NCBI RefSeq assembly: GCF_051014685.1
Contig: NC_135056.1
Coordinates: forward strand, 4,898,001-4,962,000
DNA length: 64,000 nt
From: Ptiloglossa arizonensis
Taxonomy: Eukaryota > Arthropoda > Insecta > Hymenoptera > Colletidae
Direction: 5' to 3'
Position numbers and translations under genes: made by a program. Below, piece by piece: positions 52,757-64,000 of the stretch. The notes beneath the pieces were generated by a model, which saw only the letters and a program-made list of their open reading frames with translations, made no database searches and was not told the origin of the DNA. Every line of letters starts with the position of its first letter. The stretch's first letter is position 1.

Positions 52757-52891
52757 CTTTTTTTAATCGAGCCTCGCGAGAATCTTTGTGGTGGAACCGG
52801 TCTATTTTCTATCCACGGAACGATAAGTGTTCAACGCGGAACTTGAAAGCTGCGACAACATACAATTTCTCACGGAAGCTCGAGCGCGGCA

Positions 52892-53206
52892 ATGCGATTC
52901 GTTGGGTTAACGATGTTGGCTACGATTAATTTGCTCGTTCGCGTCTGTTCATTGTACGCCGGCAATGCTTATGGAGATGGAAATAATAAGAAGATTGTCG
53001 GTACAAGGTTGCCGGCTTACTCGTCTATTAATCGAGTTTCACCTGGCCAAATGATGCTCACCTTGCGAACTACGCGATTCGTTTACGATTGCACTTTCGA
53101 AATTAAACTTCTTTGCGTTTTGGTATGTATAATACGAATCGACGAAGATACATTTGTACTGATCCACGAAACGTGGCGTAGTTCTGACAAATCGTTTATC
53201 GTTTAA
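52892..53206 (+). CDS. Candidate secreted-protein ORF (unrecognised)
   Basis: This is an ATG-started frame of 104 codons. The first 23 residues, MRFVGLTMLATINLLVRVC and on to SLYA, look like a signal peptide: a short basic start, a hydrophobic core and a small residue before GNAYG. A KK pair follows. At 53123 the frame runs into TTG followed by GTATGT, a good splice donor, so the coding part might be a first exon of about 77 codons. It lies in the CpG-richer patch downstream of a TATA match and the T29 run. No family is recognised. An Arg inside the signal-like region and a Leu at -3 are unfavourable. It may be chance. Confidence 0.25.
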   Translation: MRFVGLTMLATINLLVRVCSLYAGNAYGDGNNKKIVGTRLPAYSSINRVSPGQMMLTLRTTRFVYDCTFEIKLLCVLVCIIRIDEDTFVLIHETWRSSDKSFIV

Positions 53207-55827
53207 TGGTTTCCATTTGCTCGTGTTTTAGAACAGAGAATAATAGAAACGTAAAGTAAGTCACGAGTTAATGGAGAATAAAAATATTTCAATCGAGGAA
53301 AGTCAAATGCATAAATTGCTGCAAATTACTTACGATGCAGAAAATAAGGATAAGACGAATTATAAACCATTTGATATATATCTATGGGTTAAATTATGTA
53401 GAAAATGTCGAGACACTGAATCATTTGTACTTACGTCTATTGATAGACGTATTATGCTCAGATTCGGTTTATTCTTATTTTATGCTTCGTGTTAACGTTT
53501 TGTAAGCACTTTAATTTAATCTATATTTTTCTGACTTTTCTTCGTTTAAATGTTTTTGTTCTGTGGTCTCTCTACTAATTATTGATTTATATTCTTTTCG
53601 CGCTGCAGAAAAATATGCATTTCTCGTTCCAGAAATGATCATAAACAATGAATGGTTTTTTACAACTGCGCGATATTTTGTGAATTTTAACACTAATGGT
53701 CTTATTCTTAGTAAAATATGTTTAGTATCACTTCGAATAAAACAATAATTAAATGGTACATCTCCTGTGTCTAGATCTACTCGATCGATCGTCTTAGTGT
53801 TAATATCCTCGGAGTTAGGGTTGAAACAGATTGTACGTATGAATGGACGAAGTGATCTGTAGCTATTATACATGTGATTATAATTAATCCTCTATTGCAC
53901 AATGGTATCGATCAGTGTAATAAGAAGAGTCGTAGTAAAAATTTGCTGAGGAAATTTCTCGAAATTTGATCAATGTTTCCATATGGTATTAATGATCTAG
54001 TAGCTGTAAAATTACAGGTTCAGTTATTTATTGTTCAGTCTAAATATTAATCAATTGATGAATGTACGAATATCTCGAAAGTAATTTCTTTTTATAATCT
54101 TCTCAAAGCGATAATGACCACTACCAGATATACAAATGTAAATTGTGTAATTGTGTGCATATATTTCCACATAAAACAATGTTTCGCGCGTTACGTAAAC
54201 ATTCGACTGTTTGTTCTTGACTGATCTAAGAAAATTACACTGCAAAAGAATTTTTTATCCCACAAAATTGGGACGATCTAAATCTTCGAAGCGATTCGAG
54301 TTACTTGAATAATCACTGATAATTGAATTCTCTGAATTCGCGTATCACTTTTATTCTTTGTTCGTCGTTTACGAAGTTACCACGACTATTTGGAATATAT
54401 CAGAGTAGACTTTAGTTCCTTCACTTTCTCCTATGGTTTCACTTATCTGACTATTTTATGTTTTCTGCGTTTTGTTTCCTAGTTTTAGCAATTTCTCGTT
54501 TCGCCTAACCCAGACTTGCTCCAGAACGAACGAGTGACAGTTTCCAGAGTTTCCTGCCCAGTTGTTTTCCTAACATTTTCTCTATTTCCTTTTCCAGTTC
54601 TCTTTTCTATCTTTTGTTATCGTACATCTTTCGTTGTTTTTGCTACTAGTTTTAAGGGCACGTTGTTCAGTAGAGATTAGGAGTTCAAGAGAGATTATAG
54701 TTCGAGACAGTAGAGTTCAGTACGTGCTAGAATTTCGTCTATCAGTGCCATGGTCATGGGTGTAGCGGTAAGATAGCCTAGGTGTATTGTTAAATAAATT
54801 GAAGTATTTTTAAGAAGTGAAGGTGCAGTATGTTTTGTCGTTTTCACACTTCAATGCTTTCATTCGTATGTATACTTCTTCTAAGTCTTCCTTCTAAGTC
54901 TCGTAGCAAACGAGACAACTAAGTAAGTTGTTTAATATTCTATTCGATGTTGCTTTTCATTCTTTACGAGAAAGTACCAGGACATTTTGCCAGAAAGCTG
55001 TTTTTTCAGAGGTATTTTAACTTTGCACATCGAATTTCGTATCTTTTTACGAATATATTCCCTTGCATGCACGTTTCACGTGTAGTATGTGCGTAAACAT
55101 CGAAAATATCGCAAACATCAAATGCAAGAATCTGATTTCTATTTACAAACGCGGCGGAGATAGAATGTACACGCGAGGCTGTACGCGTGTTGAAATGTAC
55201 GAATAATAATTCACAAGCCTGAAGTTAAAGTATCTTTCAAAGTCGAGAAACGTATAGAGAATAAAAAACTGAGTAATGTATTTACAAATATATGTAATCG
55301 AATTTCGTAGCTGCATGTGTCCACCTAATGTATACTATACTACAACCACTTAAATTTGTCTAACATCTTTCCTTTTTATTCCAAACCATTTCAATGATAT
55401 AGCCCGTCTGAATTTTATAGGACACACGGTATTACATTATTGACAACATGAAATCTAATGGTAATTTTAAATTGTAACAAATTCATTATTAACCAAAATT
55501 AGCACCATTTGTTGCAATTAAATAAAATATTTCAATAATAATTGAGCGATTAAATTTTAATTTTAAACGAAACGATAACTTAATGCGCAACATCTATTTG
55601 GTTAGAAAATCCTGATTTTAAATGAGAACAAGATCGATATAATAACCAATCAAGATTTCTAAATTATTGTGCAAAAAAAGAAAATATTAAAGCTAACCAT
55701 AAATCATGCATTAGGTTTCGTGTGTGCGGTTTCAAGCGATAAATTTAATATTTGTTTGTTGTATTTTGGAGAAAACTACACACTTAAGCATCTACGTGAT
55801 AATCGGGCGCTAAGCACAACATAATTA

Positions 55828-55910
55828 CGGTTAGAGAATAATGATTATTACCAACAAGATAATGACCCAAAGCATGCGACTAACATTGTAAAATAATGGC
55901 CCTAATATAA
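55828..55910 (+). pseudogene. Tc1-like transposase scrap
   Basis: The frame reads DYYQQDNDPKHATNIVK, a stop, then W. FQQDNDPKHTS followed by a VKEWL-like sequence is the signature around the second catalytic Asp of Tc1-family transposases. Downstream to about 56030 only a vague resemblance remains, with several stops. The DPKH core is intact at the protein level, but the gene is dead. Confidence 0.75.
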
Positions 55911-56647
55911 CATTACGCACGTTTGTTATACTTCGTACGAGTATAGTATTCGATGGTACTAAGCACTCATAAGTAGATATTGAATGAAGATCATGAATGT
56001 ATAGGTAAAGAAACTCTCAGACAACAACTTGCATAAACTTGTAATAATACACATCAAAATAATGCATTAAATTTAGTACCAAATATACTCAAGTATTTGA
56101 AAGCTGATATTAAAGCTGGAAGTAATCTTAAGAATACTAATTATATTAACACTTGTGAAAATATTTTTAATTGTATACTAAAAATTTCAATCACGATGTA
56201 TAATATTATTCGTTTTCTAATTAAACAAATTAAGAGTATCCTTTCCTAACAGAAATGATACTCTAATTCCATTTTAAAAGAGACGAGTCCAATATTCTTT
56301 TTCTTACGTAAATATAGACCACCTGGCAGAAAATTTCACAACGTTAATGTGAATATTAACTAATATTATACACGAATGATTATAAGCAGTAATCATTGCA
56401 ATTTGTATCTCAAGTCAAAACTAAATACTTAATATTTATTATGTACGAGCAAAATTTACTATAAATATATAAAACGTAATGTAACTTCTCACACAAAGTT
56501 GTTTACACAATTTTGATAGAAATAGAAGACAAAAGAAATATACATATTATGAACTTTTAACAAGGAACTGTACTTTATAACAGGTCGAAACGTTACGTTT
56601 CAATTCGGTACAAAAAATTGCTAATAAAAGAACAAACCATTTAAATT

Positions 56648-56756
56648 TATTTATTTAATTTGGTTCGATCACAATTACTAAAGAGCAAAGGATACTCCAA
56701 ATTTTTAAGTGCCAACCTACGTAATACTTTACAATCATCAATTTTGTGAATTATAT
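56648..56756 (+). repeat. Duplicated block A, copy 1
   Basis: It contains TTTATTTAATTTGGTTC, GGATACTCCAAATTTTTAAG and AATCATCAATTTTGTGAATT. Its partner is 58967-59074, in direct orientation, with scattered substitutions. Confidence 0.85.
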
Positions 56757-57369
56757 GTTGTGACAGAAAGTCGCGTTTGAACCCTACATTTAAAAAAATC
56801 AATTACAATCAATATAATACGAAAACTATCAAAGAATTTACAAAATAATATACGTATGGATGATTTTAATACAATAAATTCACGATCAAGTGAACGCTAC
56901 TTGATCAAATTTTTCCAACAAGTAATCGAATAACGAAACTAGCCTTCGTCGAAAACGTTTCCACGAGTTTCGCGTTTTATACCATTCCAATTTCACTTTG
57001 TGCCACCACCATTCTCGTAAGGTAGGTAAGGACTCGATGTTTCTCCGCGTGCACATTCAACCATTACTTCCAATATTTTCAAAACACGCGTGTACGCTCG
57101 TTTCTTTCCGAGAGAGACGAGCACGCAGTTGGACGAGAGCCCAAGGAAAGCCAAGAAAGTTTCACGAGGAGTCGTGTTCGCCTCTTCAGGGTCAGATTAC
57201 AGGTGTCTGGAACCACGTGCGGATGGCAGGAAGCCATCGAGGTCCGTGACAGAAGCGCGAACCTCCCCTTTGGCTGCTCCGAGGTCAGACCGATTTACGG
57301 GCAACGTGCCAGCACGCGAGGATCATAAACTCTTGTATTCCGATATACTGCGACGGCTGTGACCAAGCA

Positions 57370-57418
57370 GTTCCATATCCACGCTTCGGATATCAATTCT
57401 GCCATTCCCGCTCGAATG
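57370..57418 (+). repeat. Duplicated block B, copy 1
   Basis: CATATCCACGCTT followed by GATATCAATTCTGCCATT recurs in diverged form at 61184-61230. This copy lies in a CpG-richer patch (57000-57650) with no recognised gene. Confidence 0.6.
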
Positions 57419-57758
57419 ATTCCCGCAGGAGGAACAGCGTGGCCCACTATTTGCATCCGGCGCGAGGCTCAAGGAGCGTCCCGCGTTCTCGATACTCTAC
57501 GCTGATGCTTCGTGACGGGACGATGTCGTCGCTCATAGCCAGAGATTTATCTTCACGGGAGACTGCATCGTTAATAACCGGTGGGAATAAAATATTCCGT
57601 GAACTCGGGTATCCCTTGTAACATGTTCGTGCTTCGGTAAGGTAATTCTTTCGAGAAATCATTTTCTACCCCGGATTCAAATAACGAAATTAAATTTAAC
57701 GAAAGCTCTACAACGGGAGCTTTTGTGTTCAAGCTAAGGTGTGAAATGATCACAATTG

Positions 57759-58024
57759 ATCCTCTCGCGTCAAGTTTGTTACACATCATAATCCACATGT
57801 AAGATACAAGCCATTTGATCGACCGAATAGGTACTTCAAGATTGATTTCTCACTATTTCTCATTAGCAAGAATTGCATGTCGAATTCTCCTACTGTCGGC
57901 CATTGAAAAGGATATTCGTTTTCTTCAGGATGAAAATATATTTAAACCAATTTAAAATATATTTGAACCAATCAGTTTGTTTACATATTTATGCATCTTT
58001 GAAAATGTTCAGTTGGCACATATT
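57759..58024 (+). repeat. Duplicated block C, copy 1
   Basis: It contains CCTCTCGCGTCAAG, CATAATCCACATGTAAGATAC as TACACATCATAATCCACATG, GAATTGCATGTCGAATTCTC and ATTGAAAAGGATATTCGTTT. The partner 59612-59868 is direct and differs by substitutions and several indels. Confidence 0.9.
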
Positions 58025-58225
58025 TTCGCTCGTAATCGAGAGAAATTTCGAAAATATTTCTTTCACGTCAGAAATGGTTAACACGTTTTTCCGTTGGTAC
58101 AATTGCGTGTAACCTTGACATTGTTCGATGTAAATATTATTCAAAATATTGTAACGCTTCGTGTGGTCCACCTTGTAGAGCATAAAAGTGAATTCTAATG
58201 GTTTCTCTTCCTTGGATGCGGGAGA

Positions 58226-58247
58226 ATTTATCGCAGTCGCGATAAAT
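58226..58247. repeat. Small perfect hairpin
   Basis: Nine-base arms ATTTATCGC and GCGATAAAT flank an AGTC loop. It is not followed by a terminator-like run. Confidence 0.55.
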
Positions 58248-58680
58248 CGCGGCTTCCCTCGAGACGAAAAATACGTTTAACAGTTTACGCTCTATGTATT
58301 TTACTGCGGAAACATCAACTCGTGTAATTACTTTTTAATCACGACCTTGTGGATTTTTCATGCTCTCTGCTCGTCGTACATTATTGAAAATTCCTGCCAC
58401 ATCAAATTTTATATTTTCTCTGTAGTGTTTTCTTTCCGGTTTCTATACTAGCATTTTATTAAAATCTCAAAATGTGACAAGTATCTGTTAAAAATAACTT
58501 AACAACTTCGAATCCTAACTAAACAAACGGTAAATTCGTGCTGATAGAAACAAATTCCACTATGAAACGTTTATATTACGTAATATAATATAACGTTTAC
58601 TCCTGTGAAATTATAACAAATATTGAAATTATTCAAATTGTAACACTGAAATGTCGAGGTACATTGTCAAATAGAAGGCT

Positions 58681-58752
58681 ATTGTAATATTTTAACTACA
58701 ATATTGTAATATATATTGTAATATGTGTTGTGTACGTATTGTAATATGTGTG
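58681..58752 (+). repeat. ATTGTAATAT-rich low-complexity stretch
   Basis: ATTGTAATAT or a close variant recurs four or five times, partly in inverted orientation, between blocks C and A'. Confidence 0.7.
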
Positions 58753-58966
58753 AATTTCTTTCTTTCGTAAAAGGTCTTTATTCGACTTTGACTCACTTCG
58801 ATAAATCTTCAACAACAAGTGTCTCAATCATGTTTCTCTCGCACTCTATATTCTCATACGCATTCATTTTCTTTTATTCTAATTCTTAGCATTTTTTATT
58901 CGATGCATCTGGTCACGTTCACTCAAAATTCCTCAGTCTGGCGCCATCTCAATTGCTCGTCTTTAA

Positions 58967-59074
58967 CTTTATTTAATTTGGTTCAATTAGAGTTGCTAAA
59001 GAGCGAAGGATACTCCAAATTTTTAAGTGCCAGTCTACGTAATATTTTAAAATCATCAATTTTGTGAATTATAC
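58967..59074 (+). repeat. Duplicated block A, copy 2
   Basis: This is the direct partner of 56648-56756. GGATACTCCAAATTTTTAAG is identical in both. Confidence 0.85.
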
Positions 59075-59208
59075 TTTTTATATCTTTCACACCTTAGCTT
59101 GGACATCATCGTTCAATTCAATCGTTCGTATATCACAAACGTATCACATTTTTTCTGGAAAACATGCAAGACCATATGTTTACACGCATTACCACATAAA
59201 CAATCGAA

Positions 59209-59235
59209 ATATATATATATGTAAATATATATATG
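59209..59235 (+). repeat. (AT)n microsatellite
   Basis: Two runs of AT/TA are separated by GTAA. Confidence 0.8.
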
Positions 59236-59611
59236 TCGTTCATCGTCTAACTGGTGATTGTCCAAAGATCGCCTACACAATCAAGTAAAATCATCTCAAA
59301 CAAAAAGTTACAAAATTCCATTTGATACTTTAAATTGAAACTTGAGAACATTTTCACAAATAAACTGTTTCTCTCTAAAGCTACGTACTTTGAAATCAAT
59401 ATAGACACGAGAGATTCAACTGTGTAACACAGCTAACAATTTAAACATTGCCATCCAGTGAGAATTTTCATCCAAATCCCTGGAACTTATTTACAATGCT
59501 GTTTAATACGTCACTAACGTAATTATCTATTACGATTCAAAGATACCCACAATCAAAGATGACATTTTAAGATCTAGGAACTGCTAACACACACGCCTAC
59601 CAAATTATTAC

Positions 59612-59868
59612 AATCCTCTCGCGTCAAGCTTGTTACACATTATAATCCACATGTAAGATACAACCCATTTGATTAACCAAATCATTATAGTAGCAGGAAT
59701 TGCATGTCGAATTCTCCTACTGTCGACCATTGAAAAGGATATTCGTTTTCTTCGTGATGAAAATAGGTAATTTTTCTTCTCTTTTTAAAGAAACTACAAT
59801 ATATTTTAACCAATCAGTTTGTTTACACATTTATCCATCTTTGAGAATGTTTAGTTAGCACATATACA
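59612..59868 (+). repeat. Duplicated block C, copy 2
   Basis: This is the direct partner of 57759-58024. It retains GAATTGCATGTCGAATTCTC and AACCAATCAGTTTGTTTACA, with a TTTTTCTTCTCTTTTTAAAG insertion. Confidence 0.9.
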
Positions 59869-61183
59869 TTGCTCTATGGTTACCAAGATAATATCCATTT
59901 TGTTGGTCAGAAATAAATAAATCAAAACCATTTTCAATTCATCAAATTGTTTTCATAACAGGTGCCAGAAACATTAAAAAAAAAAAAGATTTAAGAACAT
60001 AAGGATGGATAATAAAACGTCCAATGGAGAATTTACAAGACATTTTACAACTTTTGCCTGTTATTGTGAAAAATCTATGACATCTATGTTTAGAAGTCTG
60101 ATATCTACCATAAACTGATATTTACAAAACACTTACATATAATGAATTGATCTTTTAAATATCGATTAATTTTTTAAATATAATTTTCTAAACTATAGTT
60201 TTGAGAAAAATGTATTTAAAGTTATTCGTGTAGTCTGTATTGTATAATACTACTTAAAAATTCTTTTCATTTAATCTAAACAATATGAACATCAGCAATA
60301 CTAGAATTATACAAGGATTCTCCATTTAAAAGTATGAAAAAAAATTAACCTGAAATGCGGCTAAAGAACAATTCGTTTAAGGTATGTGTTTGCTATTCAC
60401 TATAGTTATTTGTAGTGCGTAATACTACAGTTATCACAGCTGTATGTATATGTTTTTTTTCAATTTCTTCAAATTCAGAAATGAAATACGAGTCGATGAT
60501 TGAAGAGTATTGAATTTATGTCTAGTGGTCACAAATTATAAAATATTATTCTCTGACCACCAAATTTAGAATACCAACAACTCAATAATGAATTAAGTAA
60601 ATATTAAAATTTTTTACATATGAACTACGAATTTTTTAAATAAATTATTGCACTTCTTATTCGGAATGCAGTTCTAAGTAAAACTTAAAAAGTGATTAAA
60701 TATAAGGAGTGAAATCTGTCACTATTATTTATTATTTATAATATATTTTTAATCCTTTCGTTCTGGTGTAAGTGTGTACGCATGTGCTCTTGTACGAGAA
60801 AGTGTGATATCATAGTCGGCGTTAGATTCCACAAACCATCATACGGAAACTATAGTGAACACTACGACCCACAAGTTTTCACATGAATACCGGTTTAAAC
60901 ACGAAAAAGTTACAATTTTTAATTTTGGATGCCAAAAAGTATTGCACCTACCAGAATATTACATATTCCTCGAAAAACTTGATCAACATAGATTTTCAGC
61001 AGTAGAAAATTGTATTAAAACACGATTACGTTTGAGAAATCAGAAACTGGCACGTACCAAAAGTCTCCATTTGAAATATCATGGATTCAATGAGGTACGT
61101 ATTCCAAAGCACACCATCGTTGTTATCACTTTACTGAAAAGAAATATCTTCCGTGGAAATGGGTCGAGTGGAACAAAATGTGA

Positions 61184-61230
61184 TTTCATATCCACGCTTT
61201 AGATATTAATTCGGCCATTACCACACGAGT
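61184..61230 (+). repeat. Duplicated block B, copy 2
   Basis: TTTCATATCCACGCTTTAG and ATTAATTCGGCCATTACC match block B at 57370-57418 with substitutions. Both are followed within about 40 bases by GGAACAGC. Confidence 0.6.
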
Positions 61231-62488
61231 GGTTTTTGTGAGATCGGTGGAACAGCACGTTTGCATGCAGAGCATTCGCAAGGAAGCCGCAGACGGAACA
61301 AATGCCGCGCAGAACTTTGAAGTCAAAGTTCGAAAGCGAACTTCACCCTATATAATAGGAATTCTGTCGTTAACCTGAATTTGTTTAAAATTTCTGTAAG
61401 GCGTCTGAAATGTTTATGGCGATAATATTACGACTTCGTGAATTTTCTGCAAAATGCTTCCTGAACGGTGAAAAATTCTGGATGCAATTTAACTTTCTTT
61501 TAATACTTTTGTCCTGAATTCCTGTTTTTCAACCACGCATTCAGACAACTGTAATACTGCCTTTGAAATGTCTCTCCTATTTCCAGTAACGTAATTATAA
61601 AATTTGATGAAGTTAACGATTCAAAACACTTTACGAAACGTAAATGAATGAATACGGATTACTTTTAACATTAGATCGTTTCATAAATTTTTGCGTATTC
61701 AACAGGGCGAACATTTGATACAGTATGAACATACATAAACTTAATCTTACCAGTTGAAACCGTACGATGGTTCGAAAGCAAGTTTGAGCGAGATAGTTAA
61801 TATTTTCAATTGAAAAGAAACGTAAGGAAGATTTATATTAGGAATACTCTGCTTTTCAAATTTTATAAAAAAGAACACACTATGGAGATGGTTTTATCGA
61901 TCAAATGGAAGGTATTCTTCTTTCTCCAAAGTTGGAACAATTCTTTTTTAAATACAAAGATATGACAATTTCCAAACATATGACAATTTCTATCGGATTA
62001 ATTTTTTATTATGAAAGTAAAAAATTTATACAAAAATTTATACTCTGTGAATAATTAATATTCTTTATGTGTCTGCACGTATTTTCCTCGAATACAATTT
62101 CCTTAAACAAACATTTTTATTTCAGGACCTAGCATACACGTAAATTATTTTTGGCATAATCATGTTGATTCGTTTGATCAACGATCAGGTTTTATTGGAG
62201 CCTTTTCAGAGGTTCTGAATTTTGTATACGAAAGATAATCGATCTCCAATTTCCATTATTATTTCCACTCACTGCCAGTGATGTCTCTCATCAACACGAT
62301 TTTTATTAATTGCATATTTATTAGCCGAATATATTCGTCGAAGTGATGGTAACTGCGAATTAAAATTTTTAAACAACAAGCAACTCGACTTCTGTAAAAT
62401 TGCTCAAAGTGTTGCTCAAAGCTGACCCGATTATACGACCAGATCCCTGTAAAATTTCTTCGTCACGTATCGTCGTTTAATAAATTTA

Positions 62489-62710
62489 ATGTGCGAGGTT
62501 ACGGCTACGTGCGGCTACGTCGAACAGCCCGTTTGTGATATCATAAAACGCGAACAGAAATACCTATTAGAACGCGTACGAACAATAAGCATGCCTACGT
62601 ATGTAGGATACGGCCTGCAAGACGCGGGATATAACTTTGAATACGGAAATTCTGAAACTTTCAGACCATCGTACGCTCTTTTACGAGTGCAACACGTTAC
62701 CTACGGATGA
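62489..62710 (+). CDS. Unrecognised 73-codon ORF with coding-like composition
   Basis: This ATG-started frame is richer in G and C than its flanks, with many CpG codons (ACG, GCG, CGC, TCG). The composition is balanced, with clusters such as YVGYGLQDAGYNFEYGNSE. It has no signal peptide and no motif I know. It could be a short exon, a transposon scrap or chance. No strong splice sites were found at its ends. Confidence 0.17.
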   Translation: MCEVTATCGYVEQPVCDIIKREQKYLLERVRTISMPTYVGYGLQDAGYNFEYGNSETFRPSYALLRVQHVTYG

Positions 62711-64000
62711 ATTCGAAATTATACTAAAAAATATTTTTCAGTTACTTTGAGTCAATTATAGCAACAACAACCATATTGTCGTTTACGTGCAATTACAAGA
62801 GAACAATATCACTACAAGTATGATTGTCGTATCTAATTCAATCTAGTTATCATTTAATAAATTCTAAAGTGAGGCACATTTTCTCACAATCTGGAAATTT
62901 TGCGCGAAATTCATCGCGTCTATAAATATGCATATCCAATCACAAATCGAATACAAGCAGCTATAAATCTCTATTTTTGATATCTCCTTTATGTTGAAAA
63001 AAACAACAATTCATAATTTAATTAAAAATGAATAATTAGTATTCCTGCGATTCATTATAACGCAAATTCTTCGATTAATAAATAAAAATCAGAATTTCAA
63101 TACTTATAAATTACTTATAGGTATAAGAAAAAAAGAAAAACATGTACAGTTAAATAGAGTATATTGGAATATATTTTTTTAAATGAGAAATAATATTTAG
63201 AGTTATGTCAGTTTCACTTTTTTCTGTTTTTCCTTTGTGCAATTATTTTACATTGTCTATAACAAAGTACACATGTGTTTATGTTATAATTTTTCTTTGT
63301 ATTTATACATTCGGAAAGAAGTTGTAACATTGACCACTTTCGCAAAGATTTTTGATAGAGTTAATCGTATCTATCCTATAAAAAATTATATGCTCTTGTA
63401 TCGATAATTAAATCTTAATTATTTACTTTTACATCTGTACTTAGCTTTTTCCATTTTTTAATATTAAAATAGTAATCATTACCACAATTCAGTTTCTTTG
63501 TATATATTGCATAGGTCGTGTTTTCAAAAATAAATAAAATGCGCGATTTAAATATATAGATCACGTTCTCAAGCGTTCTTTTTAATACGTATTAACGAAT
63601 CATTTAATCGGCCTTTTACACGTTACCTCGTGTTACCGTAACTTTCTTGTATTGTAGATTGATGTCGTCTCGCGCTTTAAACTTGTTAAACACTGAAACG
63701 TGACAGGAAGTTTGGAGGAGCCCCGAGTTGAAACACGACTTCGCAAGTATGAACGTGACATGCCGAAAAATCATTGTTCGATACATGTACGTATATCTTC
63801 GTAACATGCCAATCAAACTGTTCTTCTCGAGTAGTCTATTCAGCCACTCGCAAAATAAGCGATACAACTAAGAGAATCGTGATTAGATTTTAGAATAAAT
63901 AGAAATCCGAGACAATAGCGAATCCGAGATTAAAACGTGAAAACATTATTTAGTAAAATAAGGAAAGTAGAAGAAGAAAGTAGAAGAAGAAACACTATTT

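Larger units (their letters stand above)
9523..64000 (-). other. Presumed intron 1 and/or upstream DNA of the receptor gene
   Basis: Exon 1 should encode a start codon and a signal peptide and end with one base of a split codon before GT. I inspected several donor-like sites (14156, 24880, 32100, 33430, 42114, 46393, 51365, 52461). None gave a convincing signal-peptide exon. Either exon 1 lies beyond 64000, making intron 1 more than 54 kb, or it is short and unrecognised here. Stretches with nothing notable include 9550-12500, 15700-20000 (apart from a small hairpin at 16200), 32300-36200, 38430-44500 and 61300-64000. Confidence 0.5.

Noticed and set aside
57000..57650. CpG-richer patch with overlapping ORFs on both strands, considered as a gene
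   Set aside because: The frames overlap on both strands without motif or signal peptide. Only the duplicated block B could be supported.
59150..59180. GKHARPYV peptide resembling the mariner HDNARPHV motif
   Set aside because: No other mariner block precedes or follows it, and one short likeness is not enough.

Overview
The window looks like non-coding DNA from an insect nuclear genome. It is AT-rich, has no operon-like gene packing, and carries microsatellites, decayed DNA transposons and tandem arrays. The one exon I recognise with confidence is on the minus strand at 9380-9519. It is exon 2 of a nicotinic acetylcholine receptor alpha subunit, closest to the insect alpha6 type, with good splice sites on both sides. 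The transposon types and base composition would fit a hymenopteran (ant, bee or wasp), but that placement is an inference and is not shown directly.

Layout: the gene reads right to left. Positions 1-9373 would be intron 2, because no exon 3 was seen there. Positions 9523-64000 would be intron 1 and possibly upstream DNA, because no convincing signal-peptide exon was found. Everything else sits in or near these very long introns.

Transposon relics: two TA-flanked mariner-type MITEs (21.0 kb and 29.3 kb, opposite orientations); two fossils of one DDE transposase family (22.0-22.3 kb minus, 45.1-45.5 kb plus); a Tc1-like transposase scrap (55.8 kb); an inverted-repeat element at 31.4-31.7 kb whose ends resemble hammerhead/Penelope-type sequence; a scattered family of about 120-140 bp (4.7-5.1, 21.4, 25.4, 36.3 and 44.5 kb).

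Repeats: an 11-copy 190-bp satellite (36.3-38.4 kb) whose monomer contains the right half of a MITE that also stands intact at the array edge; a 4-copy 115-bp array (23.2-23.6 kb) built as a duplicated dimer; a perfect 65-bp inverted repeat (48.07/48.61 kb); a 54-bp palindrome (23.9 kb); and a set of locally duplicated blocks between 56.6 and 61.2 kb.

A CpG-richer patch at 52.0-53.2 kb holds a plus-strand TATA box, a consensus minus-strand splice donor and a plus-strand ATG reading frame with a possible signal peptide. It is the best place to look for an unannotated promoter or first exon. I found no tRNA, rRNA, CRISPR array or bacterial-style gene. Most open reading frames here look like chance.
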